Part shown: in pieces, positions 17,863 through 26,368 of the stretch
Layout of the letters: every line of letters starts with the position of its first letter
Position numbering within the stretch: position 1 is the first letter of the stretch
From: JAAGZL01 sp050290785
GTDB taxonomy: Bacteria > Pseudomonadota > Gammaproteobacteria > Chromatiales > Chromatiaceae
DNA: 64,000 bases
Assembly (NCBI GenBank): GCA_050290785.1
Contig: JBNKIR010000007.1
Span: forward strand, 1-64,000
Direction of reading: 5' to 3'
Position numbers and translations under genes: made by a program
The notes under the pieces: model-generated
What the model saw: the letters and a program-made list of their open reading frames with translations, nothing else
Databases searched by the model: none
What the model was told of the DNA's origin: nothing

Positions 17863-18669
17863 ATGATTGAAAGGGTGTGGAAGGAGACGAAGGTCTTTAT
17901 CTTGCTTGGCTCTGCCATGATCGTGGCTGCGTATATCGGTGGGGCCGGTTCCGAGACATTGAGCTGGATGCTGGCCCTGTTTGTCATGGCCGTATTGTTC
18001 TTTGCCTGGCATATCTCCCATGCGGATAAGAGGGAAGAGGGGGGCGCTGAAGATATATCCGTTTCCGAGGAGCTGGGCCACGAAATGGATCTGCTGGTAC
18101 AGAAGATAGAGACCAGCACCACGGTTATGCTGGGCCACGTGCGTGATGAGCTGTCGCAGATGAGGCTCCTGGTGGCTGATTCAATCGAGACTCTGCATGA
18201 GGGTTTTAGCAAAATAAATCAAGGCACCGTTGAGCAGAATAAACTTGTGCATGAGGTGCTGGAGAGGTTGGGCGCCGCCCTGGAGTCGGGGGAGAAGTTT
18301 GAGTCGATGGTAAGCGATATGAATGAACAGGATGACCTGATGGTCAGATGCACCAACCACCTGCCAGTATTGGCGCGGCAAATAAATAAGGGTATTGCGG
18401 ATGTGGTGCGGTCACTACAGTTTGAAGACATAGTACAGCAGTTGACTGTTACATCAGAGAAACACCTCGATTACATCGAGGAGGTTCTGGATGCGGTAGA
18501 CATCGGTATACGTAAGCTGAACAGCCAGAAGATAAACATTCCTGAATATATCATCGGGCTGCATGAGTTGAAGGCGCAGATCGATCAGTTAGAGGCGGAG
18601 TGCAGGGCAGAGGCTGAGAGATCAGTATCCCAGCATTCGATGCGAAGGGGTGATATTGAACTGTTTTAA
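17863..18669 (+). CDS. Membrane-anchored CheZ-like coiled-coil protein
   Basis: A 268-residue protein with two N-terminal membrane segments (~11-27 and ~33-51), then a mostly helical cytoplasmic domain. Near residue 185 it reads RSLQFEDIVQQL, which lines up with the CheZ active site (DFQDLTGQ): Asp189 and Gln193 keep the D-x-x-x-Q spacing used to dephosphorylate CheY. The protein ends in GDIELF, nearly the same as CheD. Canonical CheZ is soluble, so membrane anchoring is unusual. Its place between cheB and two STAS genes supports a signalling role. Phosphatase activity is inferred, not shown. Confidence 0.7.
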   Translation: MIERVWKETKVFILLGSAMIVAAYIGGAGSETLSWMLALFVMAVLFFAWHISHADKREEGGAEDISVSEELGHEMDLLVQKIETSTTVMLGHVRDELSQMRLLVADSIETLHEGFSKINQGTVEQNKLVHEVLERLGAALESGEKFESMVSDMNEQDDLMVRCTNHLPVLARQINKGIADVVRSLQFEDIVQQLTVTSEKHLDYIEEVLDAVDIGIRKLNSQKINIPEYIIGLHELKAQIDQLEAECRAEAERSVSQHSMRRGDIELF

Positions 18670-18687
18670 CAATCAAGAGGCATGCCT

Positions 18688-18996
18688 GTGGCAGTAATAC
18701 GCGAATACAATCAAGAGGCAAACGAACTGATCATCAAGATATCCGGTGATCTTGATTTCTCCATGCTGGACCAGTTTCGTCAGACCTATAACGATCTGGA
18801 CCTGGATCAAGTGAGAATAAAGATCGATCTGAGTGAGACCGGGCACTTTAACAGCGAGGCGCTGGGCATGTTGCTGATCCTGAGAGAGCATGCCGGTGGC
18901 GATGCCTCCAGCATCTCGATCATCGGATGTGGAGATGACATGCGCCAGATATTCAAGGCATCGAGTTTTGACGGGCTGTTCGATATGTCCTGCTAA
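18688..18996 (+). CDS. STAS-domain protein, single domain (second of three)
   Basis: About 102 residues, a single STAS domain. The phosphorylation-site region reads FNSEALGMLLILREH. I chose the GTG at 18688 over the ATG at 18682: the ribosome site agagg (18676-18680) is 7 bp from the GTG but only 1 bp from the ATG, and the resulting N-terminus aligns without gaps to the paralogue at 19021. It follows the CheZ-like gene closely. Confidence 0.85.
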   Translation: MAVIREYNQEANELIIKISGDLDFSMLDQFRQTYNDLDLDQVRIKIDLSETGHFNSEALGMLLILREHAGGDASSISIIGCGDDMRQIFKASSFDGLFDMSC

Positions 18997-19020
18997 TCCG
19001 GGGTAACGAAGGGAATAACC

Positions 19021-19326
19021 ATGGCCATAACTGTTACAGAATCAGATGATGCCGCAACGGTGACCATACATATATCCGGTCGTTTCGACTTTTCCTCTCA
19101 TCAATCGTTTCTGGAGGTATATCAAGACTACCCCAAAGGCGAGAAGAGGTTTGTGGTTGATCTGGACGGTACGGAATACATGGACAGCTCCGCCATGGGC
19201 ATGCTGTTGCAGCTGCGTGAGCATTCTGCCAGGGAGCAGGATAAAATCGGCCTGATTAATGCCAACGACGCGGTGCGCAAGATCCTGGATATCGCCAATT
19301 TCGACAAGCTGTTTGATGTCGCCTGA
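19021..19326 (+). CDS. STAS-domain protein, single domain (third of three)
   Basis: A 101-residue STAS protein with the canonical site MDSSAMGMLLQLREHS, so Ser phosphorylation is plausible. It is closely similar to the preceding STAS protein (LREH, D/N-x-x-x-I-x-x-F ends), indicating tandem duplication. Start ATG with aaggga upstream. It is the last gene of the chemosensory run; ychF follows after 69 bp. Confidence 0.88.
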   Translation: MAITVTESDDAATVTIHISGRFDFSSHQSFLEVYQDYPKGEKRFVVDLDGTEYMDSSAMGMLLQLREHSAREQDKIGLINANDAVRKILDIANFDKLFDVA

Positions 19327-19395
19327 ATGTAGAAATAGTGGCATCCGGCCCGCATATCACCTATCCTTGCCGCTTTTCTTTTTAGGTTAATCGTT

Positions 19396-20487
19396 ATGGG
19401 TTTCAAATGCGGTATCGTCGGTCTGCCCAACGTAGGTAAGTCGACCCTGTTCAATGCGCTGACACAGGCCACCATCGCGGCGGAAAACTATCCGTTCTGC
19501 ACCATCGATCCCAATGTGGGCGTGGTGCCCCTGCCTGACCCCAGGCTGGACGTGCTGGCCGGGATTGTCCAGCCGCAGCGCGTCCTGCCCACCACCATGC
19601 AGTTCGTGGACATCGCCGGACTGGTGGCGGGGGCCTCCAAGGGTGAGGGTCTGGGAAACAAATTCCTGGCCAACATCCGGGAGACGGATGCCATCGCCCA
19701 TGTGGTGCGCTGCTTCGAGGACGATGATGTGGTGCACGTGGCCGGGCGGGTAGATCCTCTGGCGGATATCGAAGTGATCAACACCGAACTGGCCCTGGCC
19801 GACCTGGAGTCGGTGGAAAAGGCCCTGGACAAGGCCGCGCGTCAGGCCAGGACCGGCGATAAGAAGATCCTGGTACGCAAGGAGCTGCTGGAGAGGGTGC
19901 GGGACCACCTGGATGCCGGAATGCCGGTCAGATCGTTCGACGCCACCACAGACGAGCGGCAGGAGATGCGGGACCTGTTCCTGCTCACCGCCAAACCCAC
20001 CACCTATATCGCCAATGTGGCCGAAGACGGGTTTACGGATAATCCGGCCCTGGAGGCGGTGCAGAAGATGGCGCAGGAGGAGGGCTCAGAGGTAGTGGCC
20101 GTCTGTGCCGCGATCGAGGCGGAGATAGTACAACTGGAAGAGGACGAGAAGCAGGAGTTTCTGGCCGATCTTGGTCTGGACGAGCCCGGTCTGAACCGGG
20201 TGGTGCGTGCCGGCTATAAGCTGTTGGGCCTGGAGACCTATTTCACCGCTGGGGTGAAAGAGGTCAGGGCCTGGACTATCCCCCATGGCGCCACCGCGCC
20301 CCAGGCGGCCGGTGTGATCCACACCGATTTCGAGCGGGGATTCATCCGTGCCGAGGTCATCGCCTATGACGACTTTGTAGCCAATAAAGGGGAGCAGGGG
20401 GCGAAGGAGGCCGGCAAACTTCGGTCTGAGGGCAAGGAGTACATCGTGAAAGACGGAGACGTGATCCATTTCCGCTTCAACGTCTGA
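19396..20487 (+). CDS. ychF: Ribosome-associated GTPase/ATPase YchF (EngD, OLA1-like)
   Basis: A 363-residue Obg-family nucleotidase. The P-loop is GLPNVGKSTLFNALT near the N-terminus, with DIAGLVAGASKGEGLGNKFL (G3), and the C-terminal TGS domain contains YFTAGVKEVRAWTIPHGATAPQAAGVIHTDFERGFIRAEV. The family binds ribosomes and hydrolyses ATP or GTP, depending on the species. It is a near-universal single-copy gene. It is GC-rich and not obviously part of the chemotaxis operon, although on the same strand. Confidence 0.97.
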   Translation: MGFKCGIVGLPNVGKSTLFNALTQATIAAENYPFCTIDPNVGVVPLPDPRLDVLAGIVQPQRVLPTTMQFVDIAGLVAGASKGEGLGNKFLANIRETDAIAHVVRCFEDDDVVHVAGRVDPLADIEVINTELALADLESVEKALDKAARQARTGDKKILVRKELLERVRDHLDAGMPVRSFDATTDERQEMRDLFLLTAKPTTYIANVAEDGFTDNPALEAVQKMAQEEGSEVVAVCAAIEAEIVQLEEDEKQEFLADLGLDEPGLNRVVRAGYKLLGLETYFTAGVKEVRAWTIPHGATAPQAAGVIHTDFERGFIRAEVIAYDDFVANKGEQGAKEAGKLRSEGKEYIVKDGDVIHFRFNV

Positions 20488-20585
20488 AACGCTAAAACGT
20501 TACAAATCAGGGCGTTCCACGGTGCTGCAGTCAGGTTATCAGGTTGACAGTCTGGCGGCTAACCGGTATATTTTCGCGCCTTCAT

Positions 20586-20662
20586 GGCTACGTAGCTCAG
20601 TCGGTTAGAGCGACGGACTCATAACCCGTAGGTCGGTGGTTCAATTCCACCCGTAGCCACCA
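20586..20662 (+). tRNA. tRNA-Met (anticodon CAT), probably elongator
   Basis: Acceptor stem ggctacg/cgtagcc as in E. coli elongator tRNA-Met, D-arm agctcagtcggttagagc, anticodon loop ctCATaa, T-arm gttcaattc, CCA encoded at 20660-20662. 77 nt. A CAT tRNA could in principle be the lysidine-modified tRNA-Ile; the acceptor stem favours Met. Confidence 0.93.
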
Positions 20663-20697
20663 AATAAAGATTCAATAAGATCCAGAATCGTCCGAAA

Positions 20698-20723
20698 GCC
20701 CGCATAACAGCGGGCTTTTTTTT
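20698..20723 (+). terminator. Rho-independent terminator after tRNA-Met
   Basis: Stem gcccgc (20698-20703) with gcgggc (20710-20715), six-base loop, then eight T residues. Confidence 0.92.
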
Positions 20724-21084
20724 CAGATAAAGTCTATGTTAGTCCGCAGGCATATCCTAGAATTGAGGTAGATCTGGCAGCAATTTGCACATGTTGAGCG
20801 AAATAGGGTGAGGGCGGCATACCATAGAAGCGACTATCTGGACGAGCGGCGCAGGATGATGCAGGCTTGAAGGATTATTTGGATCAATTAAAAGCTGGAG
20901 CGGAGGGTATCTTTAGAAACATGACCGCTTGAGTTTGCGTTCCATCCCCATGTATTACGCATGTATTATTTTCGGTAGTGTCAATTGGAGGACGCCAATA
21001 CCAGTGAAACCCCGATGGGATTCATAACGGCTTGAGTGAGCGTTCAATACCGTTCGGAGGAAAACCTACAAGATATTTCGAATT
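20724..21084. other. Intergenic region without a recognised gene
   Basis: About 360 bp between the tRNA-Met terminator and the diguanylate cyclase gene. No credible ORF, RNA gene or strong repeat was found. It probably carries the promoter of the downstream gene; a short ORF that starts at 21032 is out of frame with the real gene and has no support. Confidence 0.6.
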
Positions 21085-22227
21085 ATGCTTCGGGAATACA
21101 TACAGTCTTCTTTTCTTCATTGGGGATGCAGATCAACAGAGAATCTCACCCAAAGAAGAAAGATTTTTTATACGAACACGAGTGCGCTTATCGCATTGCT
21201 TAGTATCCTGCTGTTCTCCATTGTTTATTCTTTTCCCGGCAATGCGGGCCTAACGAGAGGAATATTAGCCGTCTCGCCATCTTATATACTTCTAGCGGCG
21301 GTCCCGTGGGTCAACCGTTACGGATATCACGTACTGGCCAGTTGGCTATTATCCCTTACCGTTACGGCCGTCATCATAGCCGTTGTTCTGTTTTCAACCG
21401 GCACATACATGGACGTACATCTCTATTTCATTATGTTTGCGGTGACCGTGCCTGCGTATTTTCTCTTTGCAAGATGGCGGTCGATTGTTTTTATATTTGT
21501 ATTAAATCTTTCGCTATTTGCCTGGTTCGAGATTTTCGGTTTTGCGCCCCATCCTGAGGTATTGGAGTTGAGCGGTGCAACCGTCACGGCATTTCAGCTG
21601 GCATATATCGTCTCCGACCTGGCGACCATCCTTCTGATCGTGTGGCTGAGCGAGTACGTGACCGAGAAGAATGAAACCGAACTGGACCTGCTCTCAGGTA
21701 CAGATGCGCTTACCCAGTTGCCCAATCGTCGCGCCCTGGAAAGAAAACTGGCCTGGACCATGTCCATGAGCCGGCGCAGCAAGATCTTAAGCGCGTTGAT
21801 GGTCATTGATCTTGACAACTTCAAGGCACTCAACGATACGCACGGTCATGACGCAGGGGATGTGATTTTGACCGAAACAGCGAGGAGACTAATGGAAACA
21901 GTTCGAGATATCGATTTCGTTGCCAGACATGGAGGAGATGAGTTTATCGTCGTGCTGAGTCTGATCGGCAGCAACAGGCAGTCTGCGCTGGATGCGGCCT
22001 TGGTTGTGGCGTCCAAGATTCACGCGACCCTGGATGTGCCTTTCCCGTACACCATAAAACATCATGGCAGGGCCGATGAGAAGGCGGAACATCACTGTGG
22101 ATCCAGTATTGGTATCACGGTGTTCGACGGATATGAAAGATCGCAGGAAGAGATCATTAAACGCGCCGACGTCGCCATGTACGAGGCAAAAAAGGGCGGA
22201 AGGAATATGGTTCGCGCCCAGTTCTAA
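21085..22227 (+). CDS. Membrane diguanylate cyclase (GGDEF)
   Basis: A 380-residue protein with about six hydrophobic segments between residues 30 and 205, then a GGDEF domain. The active-site motif is RHGGDEF (GGDEF at 283-287). An inhibitory site RxxD (R274, D277) lies exactly five residues before it, so product feedback is expected. LTQLPNRRAL and DLDNFKALND support an active cyclase making cyclic di-GMP. The membrane part has no named sensor domain that I recognise. It opens an accessory region downstream of tRNA-Met. Confidence 0.92.
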   Translation: MLREYIQSSFLHWGCRSTENLTQRRKIFYTNTSALIALLSILLFSIVYSFPGNAGLTRGILAVSPSYILLAAVPWVNRYGYHVLASWLLSLTVTAVIIAVVLFSTGTYMDVHLYFIMFAVTVPAYFLFARWRSIVFIFVLNLSLFAWFEIFGFAPHPEVLELSGATVTAFQLAYIVSDLATILLIVWLSEYVTEKNETELDLLSGTDALTQLPNRRALERKLAWTMSMSRRSKILSALMVIDLDNFKALNDTHGHDAGDVILTETARRLMETVRDIDFVARHGGDEFIVVLSLIGSNRQSALDAALVVASKIHATLDVPFPYTIKHHGRADEKAEHHCGSSIGITVFDGYERSQEEIIKRADVAMYEAKKGGRNMVRAQF

Positions 22228-22408
22228 TCAATAGGGTCAAATCAATCGAGTCTGGCCCACTGCTGGCCCCATTGATTCTTGATTCCGTGGCTGTTCAATC
22301 AATATTTTTTGGATTTCCTGCAAATAATATTTGAACTTTCGGATATACCTACTATTTTACTAAGTAATGTAATAATGATATTTGTCATTTTTGTATGGAG
22401 GTGCCGAT

Positions 22409-22600
22409 ATGGCCAAGATACGCAGAGCAATAAAAGTATGGGGTGCGCAGATGGACGATGGTCGCATGGTAACCAACGACGATCCCGGTGTGGTGTCGGT
22501 AACCATCCATCCGGACGGCCACGTTAGTACCACCAATCCACAGGGTAAGGAAGAGACAGTCAGCGGAACCTGGGCAACATACAACCCACGCTTCAACTAA
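22409..22600 (+). CDS. Small protein of unknown function (63 aa)
   Basis: The 63-residue product begins MAKIRRAIKVWGAQMDDGRM and is rich in beta-prone, polar residues (VVSVTIHPDGHVSTT). No membrane segment, signal peptide or family is recognised. Support for a real gene is the ribosome site ggagg 8 bp before the ATG, good codon pattern, and a hairpin just after the stop. Function unknown. Confidence 0.6.
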   Translation: MAKIRRAIKVWGAQMDDGRMVTNDDPGVVSVTIHPDGHVSTTNPQGKEETVSGTWATYNPRFN

Positions 22601-22627
22601 CCAGATTAAGTCACCCCTCTTAGGCCT

Positions 22628-22651
22628 AGGCCACTCACACGAGTGGCCTTT
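22628..22651 (+). terminator. Probable terminator after the 63-aa gene
   Basis: Perfect 9-bp stem aggccactc/gagtggcct with loop acac, followed only by a short T-run, so terminator strength is uncertain. Confidence 0.6.
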
Positions 22652-22926
22652 AGTCTATGCCGTAGACGCCACCTGAAAGTCCGGCAGAGTTACCTGTTGT
22701 TAATGATAAGACTAATGCATCAGTCGTAGCTTGGATGATCTGAAAACGGCCAAGAGCAGACTGCTGTGAAATGCTTTATCCAGGCCCGCCGGCCTGATAT
22801 TCTCATGAGGATCAAGGGGTCTGATCAAGGGGGAAGAGTACTTGAAATTACTTGATTCCACGGAATTTGGATTTTAATAACTATGCCCCCTTGGTTTAGC
22901 AAAACGCTACGTATCAGGGAGAGCGC
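22652..22926. other. Intergenic region with a weak repeat-like segment
   Basis: No gene recognised. A segment near 22815-22895 contains repeated 'aaggggtctgatcaaggggg' and 'acttgaaattacttg'-type phrases, reminiscent of the ggggtca half-sites seen elsewhere in the window. The adjacent start at 22927 has ggagag upstream. Confidence 0.4.
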
Positions 22927-23361
22927 ATGAAAGAAGCCAATAGACTCTTGGTGCTCGGTGGTGCGTTGAGCACTGTCGCTGCATTGCTGCACGTGGCAAT
23001 CATCATCGGTGGGCCGCGGTGGTACCGTTTTTTTGGCGCAGGTGAAGAGCTCGCCTCAATGGCGGAAAATGGGGACTGGATTCCAATTGTACTAACGTTT
23101 GGCATTGCAGTTGTCCTGATGATTTGGGCACTCTATGCATTTTCTGGCGCGGGTCTAATCAAGCGGCTTCCTTTTCTGAAAGTAAGCCTCGTTATCATTT
23201 CTGCCATCTATCTGATTCGAGGGATTGCCATTATTCCAGCTTATATCGTAACGCCGGAGATTGTAGATGACTTTTTGGTCTGGAGTTCATTCATTTGTCT
23301 GGTATATGGGTTAGCCTACGCCATGGGCACCAAACAGGTATGGAAAAAGCTATGCGCGTAA
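22927..23361 (+). CDS. Four-TM membrane protein of unknown function
   Basis: A 144-residue protein with four hydrophobic segments (about 7-28, 50-73, 84-107 and 115-135) and a charged loop between the first two (RWYRFFGAGEELASMAENGDW). The pattern is that of small conserved inner-membrane proteins without known activity. The ATG has ggagag 7 bp upstream. It lies in the accessory stretch after tRNA-Met. Confidence 0.75.
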   Translation: MKEANRLLVLGGALSTVAALLHVAIIIGGPRWYRFFGAGEELASMAENGDWIPIVLTFGIAVVLMIWALYAFSGAGLIKRLPFLKVSLVIISAIYLIRGIAIIPAYIVTPEIVDDFLVWSSFICLVYGLAYAMGTKQVWKKLCA

Positions 23362-23425
23362 AGTGTCCAGCAAAGGGTGCTGGATCAGCCCCGCAATTCT
23401 GACGTTAAATTTTAGGGGTATGTTC

Positions 23426-23914
23426 ATGCTGAAGAAGCTGCTGGGGAAAAAGGAAGGGCTGAAAGAGGATGAAGTTAGAGTAGTTCTCCCCGAGGAAGAA
23501 TATGGAATTCTCGAATGGAAGAAGCAAGGACTACCCTGTGTGGCTGTATTGAATTCGGCCTTGAAGGACTTTGAGTCAAAGAAGATATTCAGTTGGCACT
23601 TGTCAGTGATTATCGACTTCGACGGCCTAATTGAAAATGGAATGCCATCTCAGGAAGAAAGGGATATCGTTGATCCTTTCTGTGACAAATTAGATGAAGA
23701 AATAAAAGCTGGTGGGAATGCGTTGTTTCTAATCCGAGAAACCTGGAATAAAACGCGTCGACTTGTTTGGAGGGTATATAACCCAGACATTGCTCACGAG
23801 CATTTGCAATACATTGTAGACCATCATCGGTATCCTCGGTCGTTCGATTGGCATATGGAACAGGATGTGGAGTGGGGGCAGGCAAGATGGTACTTTGAGC
23901 AAATAAAAACATAG
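23426..23914 (+). CDS. DUF695-like soluble protein
   Basis: About 162 residues, no signal peptide. The central SVIIDFDGLIENGMPS and the later TRRLVWRVYNPDIAHEHLQY, then RSFDWHMEQDVEWGQARW, resemble the DUF695 fold, whose members are of unknown function. The frame opens at 23363, but the ribosome-like aggggt at 23414-23419 suits the ATG at 23426 best; an ATG at 23420 is too close. Moderate confidence in the family, good confidence that it is a gene. Confidence 0.65.
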   Translation: MLKKLLGKKEGLKEDEVRVVLPEEEYGILEWKKQGLPCVAVLNSALKDFESKKIFSWHLSVIIDFDGLIENGMPSQEERDIVDPFCDKLDEEIKAGGNALFLIRETWNKTRRLVWRVYNPDIAHEHLQYIVDHHRYPRSFDWHMEQDVEWGQARWYFEQIKT

Positions 23915-23998
23915 CAAGCGCATGTTGTTCGTCCAAGAATCGGAAAAATCGAATATTCTCAATAGGGCAGTCTGTTTTTTAATAGATGATAGTGACCG

Positions 23999-24805
23999 AT
24001 GAACTTAAATAAGATTATAGCTATATCGTTTTCACTGCTTTTTGTTATCCTCTCTCTCGGTTTTCTCCTGCCTGCGAAAGAGGATGGTAATTTCGTTTAT
24101 GGAGCACTGGTCTTTTTCGTTGTTTCGCTTTCTACCATATGGTTTTTTTATATTTTTTTTGAAAGAACACAGCCCGCGCGTAAATCTATTTGGTTTGCGC
24201 TTGTAGCGATTTGCATATCTGGTTTGATCGTTCCAGCATGGTGGGCTACAGAAAAAATTTCAAATGCGTATCATGCCTTCCTTGAGGATAATTTTCGAAA
24301 CACAACAGTCACAAATTTTCAGGATGAAGTTCTATTTACACAGGAAAACAATCCTATTGGCATACGCCTGCATTACACAGTTACCGTTCCTAATTCCGGA
24401 CATTATTCCCCAATGCCATCCGTTGGTGATGGTAAGGGTCGGGCCGGACATTTCTATCTTGTTGCTGTAAAAATTAATCCTTTACCTCAACTGGATGGCA
24501 GGGGGGTATCTTTGGCTGGAAATTATAAGGCTAACGTGCCCTATGAAATCATTGCTGATCTCAGGCCGCAATTTCTACTGTCAGATCAGAAGGCAGGAAA
24601 TCCTTGCGTATTTTTTGCCAGCCTGGACGAAGAAAACGCCATTAAAAATGCAACAGATTTTCGAGCATTGGAAGTAGATATCGATGGAACCAGTTTTAAT
24701 CGTTATTATGGGAAAGCTATTCATTACCTCGAACATAAATACAAATTAAAAACTTTTTATGACAGCATAGCTAAAGAGCGCATTCCTAGATGCGTTGGGT
24801 ACTAG
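23999..24805 (+). CDS. Three-TM membrane protein of unknown function
   Basis: A 268-residue protein with hydrophobic segments at about 6-24, 32-52 and 62-80, then a ~185-residue domain that may be periplasmic. That domain contains EVLFTQENNPIGIRLHYTVTVPNSGHYSP and ends near IPRCVGY with no known motif. The gene is visibly AT-rich compared with the chemotaxis and ribosomal genes, consistent with acquisition. Function not known. Confidence 0.65.
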   Translation: MNLNKIIAISFSLLFVILSLGFLLPAKEDGNFVYGALVFFVVSLSTIWFFYIFFERTQPARKSIWFALVAICISGLIVPAWWATEKISNAYHAFLEDNFRNTTVTNFQDEVLFTQENNPIGIRLHYTVTVPNSGHYSPMPSVGDGKGRAGHFYLVAVKINPLPQLDGRGVSLAGNYKANVPYEIIADLRPQFLLSDQKAGNPCVFFASLDEENAIKNATDFRALEVDIDGTSFNRYYGKAIHYLEHKYKLKTFYDSIAKERIPRCVGY

Positions 24806-25120
24806 AAATATGCTCGAGAGTGAATTCTGAAATTCAACGCCATGGGCTAATGCCATTCTCCGTATACACCAAAAAACAAATCAACAGGGTCGCACAGATT
24901 GAAATCTCTTAAACATAAGTTCTAGGGACGAAATACTGAATTATTCGATTAAGTATTGCGTCACCTGAATTTCGCTTTCAAGACGTAAGGAGAGAGTGGG
25001 TGAAATGACTCAAGTGAGTCATGGATGGGATCATTGAACAGTCGATGATACAATGCGCCGCGCTATCTGAAAGAACATCCCTATCATATGTTCTATATAA
25101 CTGAGTACGTCAAATCCAGT
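24806..25120. other. Intergenic region without a recognised gene
   Basis: About 300 bp, no credible ORF, RNA or strong hairpin. It separates the AT-rich membrane protein gene from the glycosyltransferase gene. Confidence 0.5.
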
Positions 25121-26239
25121 ATGAGTAATCAAAAAAGAATAATGTACCTGACACAAGGTCGTGAACTTTATGGGAGTCAGCGACAGTTATTACATCTTGT
25201 GCAAAACATCGATAAAGATATGTATACCCCGCTTATCGTCCATACAGAACCTATGGATTTTCACGGTTATGTTGCAGTGTCTCCCAATAGTCCTACATTA
25301 ATTGAATTGAGGCCATGGAGGAAACTGCAAAATAGTTTTTTACGTTATATTGATGCCTACAAGCTGCTTAGGTGGTCTAAGCATCAAGATATAAGCTTGA
25401 TTCATTGCTCCTACCAGTGGCTATACCCATACGCACTTTTTATTGGACGTAAGTTAAAGATTCCAATTGTGCTGCATATTCGTCGTCCTGGAACAATATC
25501 AGAAAATGAAATAGGGAAAAATAAGGCCTATGCCAAGGCAGATGCAATAATTGCTATTTCCAAGCGGATATATGGAGAGCTGCAGCGAATTGATACGTTG
25601 AGCAAGATGACATATTGCATTGATGATGCGGTTGATGACGTTTTTTTTGAAATAAAAGACAGCTTGGTGCTAAGAGATGAGTTCGGCGTTAAAGGTGGGC
25701 TTTTATTTGGAATCGTTGGTCGAATATACAAAAGCAAAAGACAACTTGATTTTGTAATGGCAGCGCATCAACTTCTGGAAAAAGGGATAGATGCGCATTT
25801 TTTTATTGTAGGGAAAATTGACGATCAAAAGTACTATCAAAAAATTCTTAGTTATATCCGGACGCATGAATTATCAAATCGAATTTTTTTTACTGGGCAC
25901 AGAGAGAATATGCCGGAAGTGTTGTCTTCCTTAGACGTTCTGATTAGTTTATCCGGCGGATCAGTGATGTATGAAGCTATGGCCTGTGGGAAAGCTGTTA
26001 TTTCTGCAGGTTTTACACAAAGGCAAGACTCCGTTCATGTGCAGGATGGCGTGACTGGGCTTGTGACCGAGTCAAAAAGTATTAGTCAACTTACAGGACT
26101 TATGGAAAAAATCGCAAATGATGATGAACTTAGAAATGCGCTGGGAATAAATGCACGTCACAGGGTCGTTTCGCATCTCGGATGTAAAGAGTTAGCGCTC
26201 AAGACGCAGCATATATATGATCGCCTATTGAGTCCTTAG
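25121..26239 (+). CDS. Family 4-like glycosyltransferase (GT-B fold)
   Basis: A 372-residue glycosyltransferase. The N-terminal half has MYLTQGRELYGSQRQLLHLVQ, as in GT4 acceptor-binding domains. The C-terminal half has GIVGRIYKSKRQLDFVMAA, RIFFTGHRENMPEVLSSLDVLISLS and MYEAMACGKAVIS, where the Glu of the E-x(7)-E-like motif contacts the nucleotide sugar. The substrate cannot be told. No ribosome site marks the start; an in-frame ATG at 25088 would add 11 residues. AT-rich. It converges on an ATP-grasp gene likely linked to polysaccharide. Confidence 0.85.
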   Translation: MSNQKRIMYLTQGRELYGSQRQLLHLVQNIDKDMYTPLIVHTEPMDFHGYVAVSPNSPTLIELRPWRKLQNSFLRYIDAYKLLRWSKHQDISLIHCSYQWLYPYALFIGRKLKIPIVLHIRRPGTISENEIGKNKAYAKADAIIAISKRIYGELQRIDTLSKMTYCIDDAVDDVFFEIKDSLVLRDEFGVKGGLLFGIVGRIYKSKRQLDFVMAAHQLLEKGIDAHFFIVGKIDDQKYYQKILSYIRTHELSNRIFFTGHRENMPEVLSSLDVLISLSGGSVMYEAMACGKAVISAGFTQRQDSVHVQDGVTGLVTESKSISQLTGLMEKIANDDELRNALGINARHRVVSHLGCKELALKTQHIYDRLLSP

Positions 26240-26368
26240 GGGGGTATGTTGTCAATGTGGTGATTGCGCTCTTTGCATGCAAGACTAACACCCATGCGCC
26301 TTCCCGGTCTGTCATGCCACGTAGAGAACACGCAGCTTATACATCAAAATAGAGGAATGCACGCTATG

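Noticed and set aside
22660..22680. Possible tRNA-Met attachment-site copy (ccgtagacgccacc)
   Set aside because: Only a short imperfect match and no integrase anywhere in the window.
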